Source: Symsagittifera roscoffensis
Taxonomy: Eukaryota; Xenacoelomorpha; Acoela; Convolutidae
Assembly: GCF_963678635.1 (NCBI RefSeq)
Contig: NC_087067.1
Span: forward strand, 9,657,716-9,721,715
Length of the DNA: 64,000 nucleotides
Direction of reading: 5' to 3'
Shown here: positions 23,601 through 32,474 of the stretch, piece after piece
How the letters are laid out: each line of letters opens with the position of its first letter
How positions within the stretch are numbered: position 1 is the first letter of the stretch
Program-made: the position numbers and the translations under genes
The notes under the pieces: model-generated
Told to the model about the DNA's origin: nothing
The model's input: the letters and a program-made list of their open reading frames with translations, nothing else
The model's database searches: none

Positions 23601-24329
23601 CATACACACGATGAAGATCATTTTCATCACCCACAAATTCTTAAATTAGCCTCCGGTACACACACCGAATGGATTTTAAACAGAGATAAAAAACACAATG
23701 AAGTTTACCAAAAGGTAACAAAAAAGTTGTTACAAAGGCAAAATATTAATGAACAAATAAATTCACGCTTTACACCAGCCTCCGATTTAAAAATTGGAAC
23801 ATTTGTTTTAATACCCAATTTTAATACTCAAAAAGGAATTTCAAAAAAGTTACAACCCCTTCGTAAAGGACCATACCAAATAATTGCAAAACCCACTGAT
23901 GTCACATATAAAATCACCGACTCAGATAAAAAAGAAATCGTTCAACACCGAAATAACCTATTACCTTATTACCCAAAAGAATACGCACTCCGCGAACTAA
24001 CTCAATTATATTCTTTTACAGGTTTAAAAGTTATTCAAAATAACCCACATACGGACAACATAACAAAGGAACAAAATGATATTCACCTCGGAAATCAAAA
24101 TACAAAATCAAACACCACAAAAAACAATACAAAAAATCTCGATCAAAATACATCTCAAAAAGAAAGAAAAAATAGAAAAATGACAGAACAAATAATACCC
24201 CAAAAACAAATCGACAAATCAGAACATAGAGAGTCTTCACGACTTAGAAATCAACCACGTAAAAATTATAAAGTATTCATCCCACAATCTAAAATATTAA
24301 AGAAAGTTGAATTTCAAAAACAACCTTAA
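20664..24329 (+). CDS. pol: Pol: reverse transcriptase, RNase H, integrase
   Basis: 1221 residues, intact. RT has DMN (catalytic D149) and YLDD at 212-215. RNase H follows, with CDAS (about 360), an acidic ECTA and TDHK. The integrase zinc domain shows H-x4-H (SHTQNIKGHSG) and C-x2-C (CNDCIVC). The catalytic triad is D796 (FDTKGP), D856 (TDNGTEF) and E892 (LVEGMN), with 35 residues between the last two. A GPY/F-type module (KGPYQI) and a basic tail close the protein. No chromodomain is seen. The RT-RH-IN order marks Ty3/Gypsy. Translation could start at its own ATG or come from readthrough of the gag TAA, which is the only stop between the two frames. Confidence 0.95.
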   Translation: MFNFQHSQITQDEFEKLAKQLIKYSSVYATSKFDVGKISSSLHLPLKPDAVFKKQRASKVPIHLHDKVNRLLDILEQYNIISPVNKEEQPKCNTFINPVIILAKGESLKIVLDARYLNSLIDESKCNWPIEPIQVILTKINGKYFTTADMNSAYNQMPLDEQSRRLTQFVIGNQQYEFNRLFYGISIGPAAFSAFMSKIFRPLILKKNAITYLDDVFMQSQTKEEMFNVLEQYHQILQNENLKAAPDKSHFFLTKVKFLGHNIERKTITPLKSRIDAIQKLQPPTNKKKIQEFLGMLNFLSKYVYKMQLYLRPFYNILRQQNNFEWNIEHQARFEEIEKLLTEQISNTIPDSNQPFYAMCDASNFGIGAALLQSHNSTNKMNLISANSRLFTQAELRLSTLMRECTAIIYTLTEYEFLILGSKHPTVLFTDHKPIIFLFTQKSNPNHRVYRFQLILMKFPNLHIVWTAGKNLALPDTLSRNTPPELLTRKTTVEIPKNIKFYLAENETSPRLECKYAVKTDVEQSQINNLQHFPLYLDCQNNHYEVDLLGTSTFKPIPYSQWIKNNTQQKRIKQHPPKKDHFPLIEKENLTDKINLSGPQTNDSKYTINQVFDLHDPLDTIPLSKLEIENIFLPPTETITISTLKQYQNLDPVIRQLKSWHKYKTKPIKADSTILGNKTLLRYFRKFNNTTINENTDLLEYKLNESTAPCLPLSMILIAFNISHTQNIKGHSGSEKTYSNFIQNFYFPNAPIWIKVLCNDCIVCQLNKPYPNQKQIAQKQDFKGQSLYFNHRISFDTKGPISPSSEGNSYIMVIVDAFTHYVALNPVPHCNAYYAYTTLYEHWIAKFGLPEILVTDNGTEFINNEIITLCHLYNIKHKPRTSHAPWTNGLVEGMNRSLQEYLRCIINGNDTRYTEWSADVKLFPLAYNSQITTTLGMSPYEMVFNQKPRKPIMFTANSHKNAQGYCQPNKDSICYNLPLHTHDEDHFHHPQILKLASGTHTEWILNRDKKHNEVYQKVTKKLLQRQNINEQINSRFTPASDLKIGTFVLIPNFNTQKGISKKLQPLRKGPYQIIAKPTDVTYKITDSDKKEIVQHRNNLLPYYPKEYALRELTQLYSFTGLKVIQNNPHTDNITKEQNDIHLGNQNTKSNTTKNNTKNLDQNTSQKERKNRKMTEQIIPQKQIDKSEHRESSRLRNQPRKNYKVFIPQSKILKKVEFQKQP

Positions 24330-24923
24330 ATTCTACATTTAAAAATCTTTGCACCTCTGAAACATTTCACACTTTCATTTTTCAAGATAACATGCTGATA
24401 AACACGCAGCGATTCTAGTTCAAAATTAGCCAATAGGATTCATCCAATCCGTCACCTTCTATAACTTTAACACAAACCAACTAGACGAAAAATATTAAAC
24501 TCCAGGCATATCTATAACTATAACTCTACGACCTCCAGGTCAAAAATAAGCAAACCACTCCAACTTGACAACTAAAATAAATATCACCATAATATCATAA
24601 CCCTCCCTTATCTAATAAACCAAAGATCAACAATATTTCCCCAACTCAGCCCTCAAATACCCCCCAAACAAATATGTTAAATTAGCCTAATGTAAAAGAA
24701 CGACCATTTTATTTAGCCTAAAGTATAAAAATCTCAAAAATACCCCAGATCATTTGACAAATGAAAATAAAGACAAAGAAGACCTCCCGATCACCATAAA
24801 AATTGCCCCCAACAATTTTTTACAAAACTCAACCCACTTGTCAAAAAACTAATAAATAATCCGACCACACTTGAAAATTGCCCCAAACAACAAAAAATAT
24901 TCGATCACGAAGCCATTTCTTAA
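24330..24923 (+). other. element-internal sequence after pol, no gene seen
   Basis: A/C-rich sequence continuing the base composition of the element's sense strand. No frame of note. The AAATTGCCCCMAACAA phrase occurs twice (about 24800 and 24868). Confidence 0.5.
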
Positions 24924-25139
24924 ATGCTCTTCTATCAAACAGTCACTAAAATTATCACAAACCTCAAACAATTTTTTACAATACTCGAAACTTTCATAAT
25001 ATTTCTTTTTGATATCCTTGAATCTTTTCTAATACTCTTAATCATTTTTTGTAATATTTTTTTAATTTTCTACACTATATTCGAACTATTTCTCCAACTT
25101 TCAAAAACCCTTGATTATATCCACAGGTACGATTTATAA
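24924..25139 (+). CDS. small hydrophobic ORF 1
   Basis: 71 codons. After about 14 polar residues almost the whole product is hydrophobic (Phe/Ile/Leu-rich from about residue 17 to 60), so it would be a membrane peptide with one or two spans. It lies between pol and the env region. I recognise no family. T-rich sequence translates as hydrophobic by itself, so the evidence is positional and weak. A second hydrophobic ORF follows after 10 nt. Confidence 0.35.
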   Translation: MLFYQTVTKIITNLKQFFTILETFIIFLFDILESFLILLIIFCNIFLIFYTIFELFLQLSKTLDYIHRYDL

Positions 25140-25149
25140 AATTGTCTAA

Positions 25150-25326
25150 ATGATACCAACTATTTTCAGTAGAACTGATATTTTTCTACTATTTGTAATT
25201 TTCATAACATTTCTATCATCCCTCATTTTGACTATATGCAAATGTATAAAGAAAGCAATCATCACATTCGCTCTAGCAACAATCCTCCTAATTCTTTTCT
25301 TAGAAGAATACTTTAATAAACATTAA
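25150..25326 (+). CDS. small hydrophobic ORF 2 (58 aa)
   Basis: ATG at 25150, TAA at 25324-25326. The product has two predicted membrane spans (about residues 11-29 and 36-51) separated by a short basic cysteine segment CKCIKK, and a charged tail EEYFNKH. The hairpin-like topology recalls small viral or accessory membrane proteins, but no homology is recognised. Conservation is untested because element 2 ends before this point. Confidence 0.4.
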   Translation: MIPTIFSRTDIFLLFVIFITFLSSLILTICKCIKKAIITFALATILLILFLEEYFNKH

Positions 25327-25346
25327 CTTTTTCACTAAAAGAATAG

Positions 25347-26480
25347 ACCAAAAAGCTATCAAAAATTGCTACCCAAAAGTCACCAAGTCAGTCTTCACCG
25401 ACATCATCCCAAGATAACCCAACAACACCTTCAACTACCAATAATCCTCAAACATCTACACGAATTTCCTTTCAAGATAATCCATACACTTTTGAAGAAC
25501 GACACGCTCGTTTATCAGAACCACTAGAACCAGTTCAACGACAAGCACCTCTAAGCGAACCAACATATAACTTATACCCAACACTACCACAAGAATTAAG
25601 TAGAATAAGAAATCCTAGTCAAAACCAAAATACAGTCGAAATAAATAGACAAATTATACATCCTCGACGGAACAGAAATTTTCTAACTCCCCGAGTTCAT
25701 TTTGATATACCTCAATCCCCATCACAAAACACTCCAGAAAACCCCATTGGTATATTACCAGAAACCCCTACGCTTCTTTCACAACGTAGCACCTCAAGCC
25801 TACCATCAGATTACTTAGGTTCAACACCAACATCTGAACAAATACGTGAAAATCCCTTTAACCCCCCAAACCAGGCATCACGACTACCATATTGGACAAC
25901 ACATTCATTTACACAAGGTGAATTAAATTTAGTCAATGATCCAATTGATATTTCTACGGATACAACAACATCCTCATCACTACCAGAAACATTATCACTA
26001 CCATCAACACCATCAATAAACCAGATTTCACCACCACCTTTTAACTTAAATTTTCCAAATAATCTCGACGCCAGATATCGAGAACAATCATCAACAAATA
26101 TCCCTTTAAGACTAGATTGGAATACATTTACAGCCCCTCCACCATTATTTGGACAACATCTAGAAAGTAATCGCCTCCACAACTGGGCACTTAATAGATT
26201 ACAATACCGACAAGACATTCACGACGATATCCGTGATCACAATATCCAAATACTCCAACAAAACAGTTTACAATTAAAGTTTGAAATCACAGTTAAATTA
26301 AACAACATTACTCAACATCCCTACCCATTAAACCCACCAAACATAACAGCTCAATCACTACCACCACCATTTATAACCACTGAAGTAATATATAAATACG
26401 ACAGATATACCAAAAAAACAATTGGTTACATCACATTTTATAACCCATACTCAGGATTATCATACACATGTATATTCTAA
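25347..26480 (+). CDS. 1.1-kb open frame without any in-frame ATG
   Basis: The frame opens after TAG (25344-25346) and runs 377 codons to TAA at 26478-26480, overlapping the first 13 nt of env in another frame. I read every codon and found no ATG in frame; only one ATG occurs in any frame (about 25935) before the env start. The product is rich in Pro, Ser, Thr, Gln and Asn and ends in a more ordered stretch with FEITVKLNN and YTCIF. Sense codon use resembles its neighbours, so it looks coding. Possible routes are splicing from an upstream exon that supplies the ATG, or a non-AUG start. The lack of ATGs would also let scanning ribosomes reach env. Confidence 0.55.
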   Translation, partial: TKKLSKIATQKSPSQSSPTSSQDNPTTPSTTNNPQTSTRISFQDNPYTFEERHARLSEPLEPVQRQAPLSEPTYNLYPTLPQELSRIRNPSQNQNTVEINRQIIHPRRNRNFLTPRVHFDIPQSPSQNTPENPIGILPETPTLLSQRSTSSLPSDYLGSTPTSEQIRENPFNPPNQASRLPYWTTHSFTQGELNLVNDPIDISTDTTTSSSLPETLSLPSTPSINQISPPPFNLNFPNNLDARYREQSSTNIPLRLDWNTFTAPPPLFGQHLESNRLHNWALNRLQYRQDIHDDIRDHNIQILQQNSLQLKFEITVKLNNITQHPYPLNPPNITAQSLPPPFITTEVIYKYDRYTKKTIGYITFYNPYSGLSYTCIF

Positions 26481-29079
26481 AATTATTAATTTTTCTCCAA
26501 CTCCTTTTTCTAGTAATCTCAAATCAAAACATAAACCCTTCTCCCCGCACAGGACCCCAAGATTTATTAGTAACACATTACGATTGTGAAGAAAACGAAC
26601 AAAAAACACTACACAAGTATGCAATAAATCAAGTATCACAGTGCGAAACAGAACCCCAAGCCATAGAAACTACAAATGTCATAGCAACACTTTATTCAAA
26701 AGCCCGAGCAACTACAGTTATAGGATATAAATTCACAGCAACATTTTCTGAAAAGAAAGTACATTGTTCACAAGTCTCAAACGGAAATAAAAACCGACTT
26801 GACCATGAATCATTCTACCAGAGTAATATAGAACGACTTTTACATCTCAATCCCGAAGATTGTAAAAACGAGTTACTCCGACTAAACATCACAAAAAAAA
26901 ACACAGATAGAAATTTAGTATATTTCCAAGTTTTTTCAGATTCTGTACATCAAGCAGAACTTGAAAGATATCAAGGACATATAAAATTAGATGAAAAATA
27001 CCCATACAACGGCGCACACGGACGATTAACCTATGACATGCACGATAAACACTGGATACCACACATTGGTATAAATGACCCATCAAACTGCAAAGCAGAC
27101 ACAAAAAATAAAGGATACCAAGAAATCATGTTTTTCGATTGGAAAATACAACTCGAAAAAATACAACTCACACGAGATTTATCAGACAACACAATGATTT
27201 ATCAAGGAATTAGATTACCTTGTAAAAACGACCAAGGTTATTGCGACCCTACAACCAGAACACAAGCAACAATTGTTTGGTTCCCCGAAGACACATGTAC
27301 AACATTTCAAGTAGCAAAAATACACGCTCGTATGATAAAATTTCACGAAAAATATTTTATACAATCAATACCATATGAACAAGTAAATCCATTACGAAAA
27401 ATAAGTTCTAATTTTCGAAACATTCATAATATAGAAAATAAATTAACACGTTTTCAAATATATCAAGAAACAGAACTTGCATGTAAATACAGAAACCCAC
27501 TTCACAAAACACAATACTCTGAAATATTAGTTGAATACGAAAATGGATTCGACATGACCACTGGAAAAATAAAAGTCGACCCATACGCCACAAGTCATCC
27601 CCTAAACGAAGGAACATCATATATACCAGTTAATTTTCAAAAGAATACAGGTCAACCTGGTGGACATTTAAAACCCCAAAACGATCAAAGCACACGTTTA
27701 CAAGAACTATCACTAATGAATAGTACATATTTTGGTAATATCCACTATGATATTCACTTAGATATGAAACTAGACTACACGATTAGCCGAATTTTTCAAG
27801 AAATGTCACTCTCCGAATTAGAAACATTACACCAACTATGCGAATTAGAAAGAACACAAATATTACAATCACTTGCACTAGCAGTATTAAAAATACCCTA
27901 CGCAGGATATTTACTATCAGGAAATAGATCAAATTTTTTAGACTATGAAGGAAACATCTTATGGTTTTATACTTGTACTAAAAAAGTATCACCACTATAC
28001 GTTTTGAAGATAAACGATGTTATAAAAGAATCCCTATCTTTTATAAGAATAAAGTACATTTCGTTGACACACTTTCACGAAGAACCTATTTCTGGGATAC
28101 CGCAGTTCCATGTGGATCAGAAAATAGCCACAACAAAGTACAACTAAACCCTGATGAAGATAAATATTACCTTCTCACCCCATATCCCACATTAATGCAA
28201 TCACTCAAAAAATTTTCACCAGAAAGCATTCGCGCTATCGCTCGAAACCCAAATATAGACTTACAATCAATAGGAATATACTCAAAATCAGATATTCAAC
28301 ATCACATTAGAACACAACAATTCCAGGAATTATTAACACAAATGGACACAATACAAAGACAATCAATTGACCAAAACTTACGCAAACTTGCCGAAACCGC
28401 AGGATTTGCAGACATCTATACGCAAGACTATAGCGGATATTTTAAAGACATTAAAGATTATATATATCTAAACGGTGAAAAATACCGTCCCCAAGATATA
28501 TCACCTATCAATATTTTTAGCTTTGTTACACTCAAGAATGAAATTCTTGATTTTCTAGGATGGCCCTACTACATCTTAGAAAAACTAACTATTTTATACG
28601 CAATGTTTAACTTTATTGGATTTCTTTTTTCACTCTTAAAAGGAATCTATAACACATGTGCTATACACACACAAGTCAATAGACAAGCAAGTGTAGCACG
28701 CATACTATTTGCAGGATTTTTTGGAATATTTTCTACATCTATAAACAAAATTCTTTTAGACGCACAAATAAAAGAATATAACACAAAAATAGCAACAAGA
28801 CAGAACACATACGACGAAGAACATAACAATGCAGACACAACACCAACAGCACCACAGTTACCACCCCTACCACATAACCATCCATTATCCCTAGTCCCAC
28901 GTAATTTTCGAAATTTAGCCATAACACATAATAATTTTAGACCAACCATATCACAAAGTCCCATCCAACATATAATGCCACACCACTCACAAGATGAAAA
29001 TACTTATGAACAAATTATAGAACAACCCCATACCACCGCTTTTCAGTCTCAAAATAATAATTTTTTTAGCCCACGATGA
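26468..29079 (+). pseudogene. env: envelope-like glycoprotein, broken by a one-base deletion
   Basis: The frame starting at 26468 has an N-terminal signal peptide (MYILKLLIFLQLLFLVIS), many cysteines (first at HYDC) and potential N-glycosylation sites. It runs to a stop at 28145-28147. The downstream frame 28195-29079 carries the rest: two hydrophobic segments (about 28570-28650 and 28700-28765) and a Pro-rich tail. Element 2 has five T where this copy has four (28002-28005), which accounts for the shift, so the intact family gene would be about 870 codons. The conserved block AGYLLSGNRSNFLDYEGN followed by a Cys-rich stretch looks to me like chuvirus-type glycoproteins. That is remembered family knowledge, not a search. 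An errantivirus-type Env is the main alternative. Confidence 0.75.
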
Positions 29080-30884
29080 GCCGACAACTTGGATCCCTAC
29101 ACCGATCAAATTCCCACCCAACCAACCTCACCACTCCAATCCCAATAATACCACTTTTTGCTTTTCCGCCACCCGATTTCCCATCCAGTAATGTAACATC
29201 CGGCATGAATTCCGATACTAATTCACACATCTCAGTTTTATACTCCATCTCACAACTCAATAACCCGAATATTGAAACCCCCGATGAATTTGCCGACTCT
29301 GAACCATCTCCATCAAATAATTTTCACACCAATCCCTTAAATTTTTCCCAACCCCCTTTTCAACCCATACTACCAAATAACCCTGACCCAACCAATTCTA
29401 CACCCTCTTATGCTTCCCAAGTCACTCCAACCTACTCCTCACTTCACTCAAACCAATCATCTCATTCTTCAGACACCCCCCGAATCTCCCCAGAACTAGA
29501 TAATTTCATTACCCTACAACAACAATCCTATCACCTTGACACCCCAACCATAAACCAAATCTCATCCACAATAGATTCATCCAACCCTCCTACCCCTACA
29601 CCCTCTTCAATTTATACTGATTCATTAGCACCATCATCCACAACTACTGTATCTTCACTCAGCACTAATAGAGCTTACCGCACTTTTAAAAGGAAGTTCC
29701 CCAACCATCCTTTCCCAGCGAAACCAGGAACAGCCCGTGAATATATCAACCATCCACAACACACTAACACAAAAGAATTTTTAGCTATCACCTTACCCTC
29801 ATTTCCACAATACACCTTAAACACCCCCCACGACACTAACGAAACACGAAACTTTGTAGATGAATACGTTTTAATGCCCACTCTCTCTTGGACCTCATAT
29901 TATCATTTTACTAACCCTCTTTGCTTACCTTTATCTAACACTCACATCGATATAGAGCGAAATACAGACATGCTATATCGACTCACTACACCACTAACCG
30001 CTAGACAATTTACTTACGTTGGATACAAAAAATCACTAAAAACACACACTGCACCCCGAGCTAATGAATATACACTAGAATATTACGATCATAACATCAT
30101 CAGAACTAACCAAGATCAATTCTTAGACGACGATCGCTTCGCTAACCCACAAATCACCGAGAAATTTTTCATTAAAACACCATATGTATTTACACTAAAT
30201 ATCTTCGATCGCAAGTTTGACCACATTATCTCAGAAGCACTAACAGACACGCAAGCCTACGAAAGTTTTAAAGAACGCTTCCAAATATTTTCACTAACCT
30301 TTCGTTTCCTTGCACCACATGAAAGAGATTTGCACTGCTCACACAATATTATGTTGCGCACTAAACAAACACACACATATACTTATTATCGTTTCATCCA
30401 AAATCACTTTGACCTACACACTCCCTCCAGACAACCACACCATCGTTTTCAATTCATCAATTCCAAATACACCTCACCATTCTTTCTTAACTTCACATAT
30501 TGCATTAAAGATACTAACCTTCATGGTATTCTTCGAAATTATGATCCCATAACCCAAATGTATATCTTTTGTCCCATCACCAAGACCTTCAACGCAGAAG
30601 AATCCCGACCCTTCCTCATCCCACACGAGTTTGTACAACCTATAGAAATCCCCATTTTAGAATTCATCCATAACACTAATTTCAACCACAAATTATATAA
30701 TCTAATCCAAAACACACCTTATGAATTTACAGTTGGCACTGAAGAACTAACCACCATTAAGGCACTTCAATTGCTTTGGCCACTGCTTCAAACTAAAAAT
30801 ATCATCCGCATATTAGCCAAATTACTAACAACTTCAGATCTCATCCACGACATTTTCCCTCACGGTTTCTTCCCCGACGACTAA
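29076..30884 (+). CDS. 602-aa accessory protein of unknown function
   Basis: Its ATG overlaps the env stop codon as ATGA (29076-29079); the same overlap is kept in element 2. Residues 1-195 are Pro/Ser/Thr/Asn-rich and probably disordered. From about 196 (RAYRTFKRKFPNHPF) to the end at 602 the sequence is compact with many aromatic residues, including HERDLHCSH, FLIPHEF and HGFFPDD. No signal peptide or membrane span is evident, so a cytoplasmic or nuclear product is likely. The C-terminal ~400 residues are nearly the same in element 2 (59577-61166), while the N-terminal part is more variable. I recognise no family. Candidate roles (regulation, matrix-like, host antagonism) are guesses. Confidence 0.8.
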   Translation: MSRQLGSLHRSNSHPTNLTTPIPIIPLFAFPPPDFPSSNVTSGMNSDTNSHISVLYSISQLNNPNIETPDEFADSEPSPSNNFHTNPLNFSQPPFQPILPNNPDPTNSTPSYASQVTPTYSSLHSNQSSHSSDTPRISPELDNFITLQQQSYHLDTPTINQISSTIDSSNPPTPTPSSIYTDSLAPSSTTTVSSLSTNRAYRTFKRKFPNHPFPAKPGTAREYINHPQHTNTKEFLAITLPSFPQYTLNTPHDTNETRNFVDEYVLMPTLSWTSYYHFTNPLCLPLSNTHIDIERNTDMLYRLTTPLTARQFTYVGYKKSLKTHTAPRANEYTLEYYDHNIIRTNQDQFLDDDRFANPQITEKFFIKTPYVFTLNIFDRKFDHIISEALTDTQAYESFKERFQIFSLTFRFLAPHERDLHCSHNIMLRTKQTHTYTYYRFIQNHFDLHTPSRQPHHRFQFINSKYTSPFFLNFTYCIKDTNLHGILRNYDPITQMYIFCPITKTFNAEESRPFLIPHEFVQPIEIPILEFIHNTNFNHKLYNLIQNTPYEFTVGTEELTTIKALQLLWPLLQTKNIIRILAKLLTTSDLIHDIFPHGFFPDD

Positions 30885-30887
30885 CAG

Positions 30888-30962
30888 GTAAGTATGAATT
30901 ATACATATTACTAATTATTCAAACATTAGAAACTCACCATTCTTTATCCATGTTTTCTTTAG
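30888..30962 (+). promoter_or_regulatory. 75-nt mini-intron right after the last sense ORF
   Basis: Three nt after the TAA stop comes a perfect 5' splice site CAG|GTAAGTA. A TACTAAT branch-like motif (about 30908) and TCTTTATCCATGTTTTCTTTAG complete an intron of normal form. Element 2 keeps the donor (CAG|GTAAG), the pyrimidine tract and the acceptor (59495-59573, 79 nt). No transcript evidence is available. Confidence 0.6.
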
Positions 30963-31945
30963 AATTTTAGCCTTCATCCTAGATCATCTGAAAAATTCAC
31001 AAAAGAAAAATAAAAAATAGCAAACTTCTTCAAAACTGTTTAAGACCTTATTAAATTTTTGCACCAACAATTAAATAAATATAATACCAATGCAGTAAAT
31101 TAATTTATAAATTTTTCCCCCACCAGCAGTAAATCTAATAATGATGAAAATTTGTAACTTATTTTCCCCCAACAACTAGCAGTAAAATTAAAATTCTATG
31201 TAGTAAATTCATAAGAAGCAAAAGCAGTACTAACCTTTTGATATTTTCATTCACTCGCATAAAAATTCTATCCAAACTCGCACAGCTCGCCCACGAAGAA
31301 TTGTTTAAAGTAATGAATTTCAGTTCCAAGCTTTCACACTCGATAACTCTAACACAAGATAACATATTTCAAACTTTACTTTAACCCGGTTGGAAAGGAA
31401 TTATATACTAAACAAAACTAACCAATGCAGCTTACTAAACACCACAACACATAGCATAACAGCATGACTAAGAAAAGGAAACCAACGGTACCCAAACCGG
31501 ATTAACCCAGTTTAAAACTGGATAATTTATTCTTTTGAAGACTATTATAAAGTCTAAGAAAGAAATAATAAAACACAAAAAAGTCGAAAGACAAACCCAT
31601 ACCACAAACAATTTGATTTTTGAAAAAAGGACACAACCAACAAAACATAAGAAAAACCACAACAAACCCAACATAAAACGTTGTCACATAACAGGACCTC
31701 TCACAAAAACCGCATGCAATCATACTCCCACTCCTGGCCTAACCCACCAGGAAGGACGTCCTGAGCATGCTCTATAGCCGGCCTAACCCACCGTGCTACA
31801 TCCACGCTTTGTGACCACACTCCTATTTTTAATAAGAGCTACTCAAGGGTGAGTAACTCTTCAAAATAACTGAACTAAAACAAAAAGCTTTTGTGAAAAC
31901 AACTAACTAAAATCATAATTAAAAAATATTAAACTAATAAAAGTT
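30963..31945 (+). other. 3' untranslated part of Gypsy element 1
   Basis: Noncoding A-rich sequence. Imperfect repeats of TAACCCACC with GGCCTAACCCACC occur near 31738 and 31783, and GCAGTAAAT-type repeats near 31092 and 31180. Parts are conserved in element 2 (58480-59490). Open frames on both strands here change or break between copies. Confidence 0.5.
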
Positions 31946-32422
31946 TTATAAAATGTAAATTACATTATGCAATACATAGATCAGAATACAACACCAAGGA
32001 CGAACATCCAAAGACAAAACGACCCTACTACACTCGAGAAAGAATGGCCAACTACAATCAATATGCCGCCCACAATCACAACTCAAAGGATTTAGAGTAC
32101 GACTTGACTTCGCAGAAAAGGACTTCATTGAACTAGACCAATGACCACCTCGATGTTCAAGTATACGTACAGATCCAAGTAACCAGGCATCCCCTCCACG
32201 CACAATCTCCACGCCATTCCCAGACAAGGTCAAACACAAAGAAGTTCTCACCAATGAAACAGAAAAACCTGACATAGCCAACCATTCTGAAATCAGATTT
32301 GAGTTTGTTGCGAAAACCCAGTCGTTGTCTTGAGAAGACACAATGATTGAATCTGGGACTTCTCTAATAAGAAAACCCAGAAGAAATAAGATGTTCGCCA
32401 AATACCAACGTCCATCATCCAT
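31946..32422 (-). CDS. antisense ORF next to the 3' LTR
   Basis: 158 codons on the strand opposite to gag/pol. Its ATG lies 52 bp inside the 3' LTR, so a transcript from a bidirectional LTR promoter could encode it. The N-terminus has a hydrophobic stretch (WYLANILFLLGFLI); the middle is Ser/Gly-rich. I recognise no family. In element 2 the region (58038-58477) has a one-base shift and is split into two frames, so selection on this frame is not shown. It may be chance. Confidence 0.35.
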   Translation of the reverse strand: MDDGRWYLANILFLLGFLIREVPDSIIVSSQDNDWVFATNSNLISEWLAMSGFSVSLVRTSLCLTLSGNGVEIVRGGDAWLLGSVRILEHRGGHWSSSMKSFSAKSSRTLNPLSCDCGRHIDCSWPFFLECSRVVLSLDVRPWCCILIYVLHNVIYIL

Positions 32423-32460
32423 CTTTCGAATTGCAGAAAAACTATTCTAAAAAACTCTGT

Positions 32461-32474
32461 AAAACCCGGATGGG
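32461..32474 (+). other. polypurine-tract candidate
   Basis: AAAACCCGGATGGG directly precedes the 3' LTR and is identical next to the LTR of element 2 (57986-57999, reverse strand). Position and conservation fit the plus-strand primer, although the CCC makes it an imperfect purine tract. Confidence 0.5.

Noticed and set aside
28647-28964. Minus-strand ORF over env, with a counterpart at 61474-61794
   Set aside because: Mirror of the env frame; its presence in both copies follows from DNA identity.
31468-31777. Short ORFs on both strands in the element 3' region, with counterparts at 58679-58988
   Set aside because: Present in both copies because the DNA is similar; short, mutually overlapping and without codon-level evidence.
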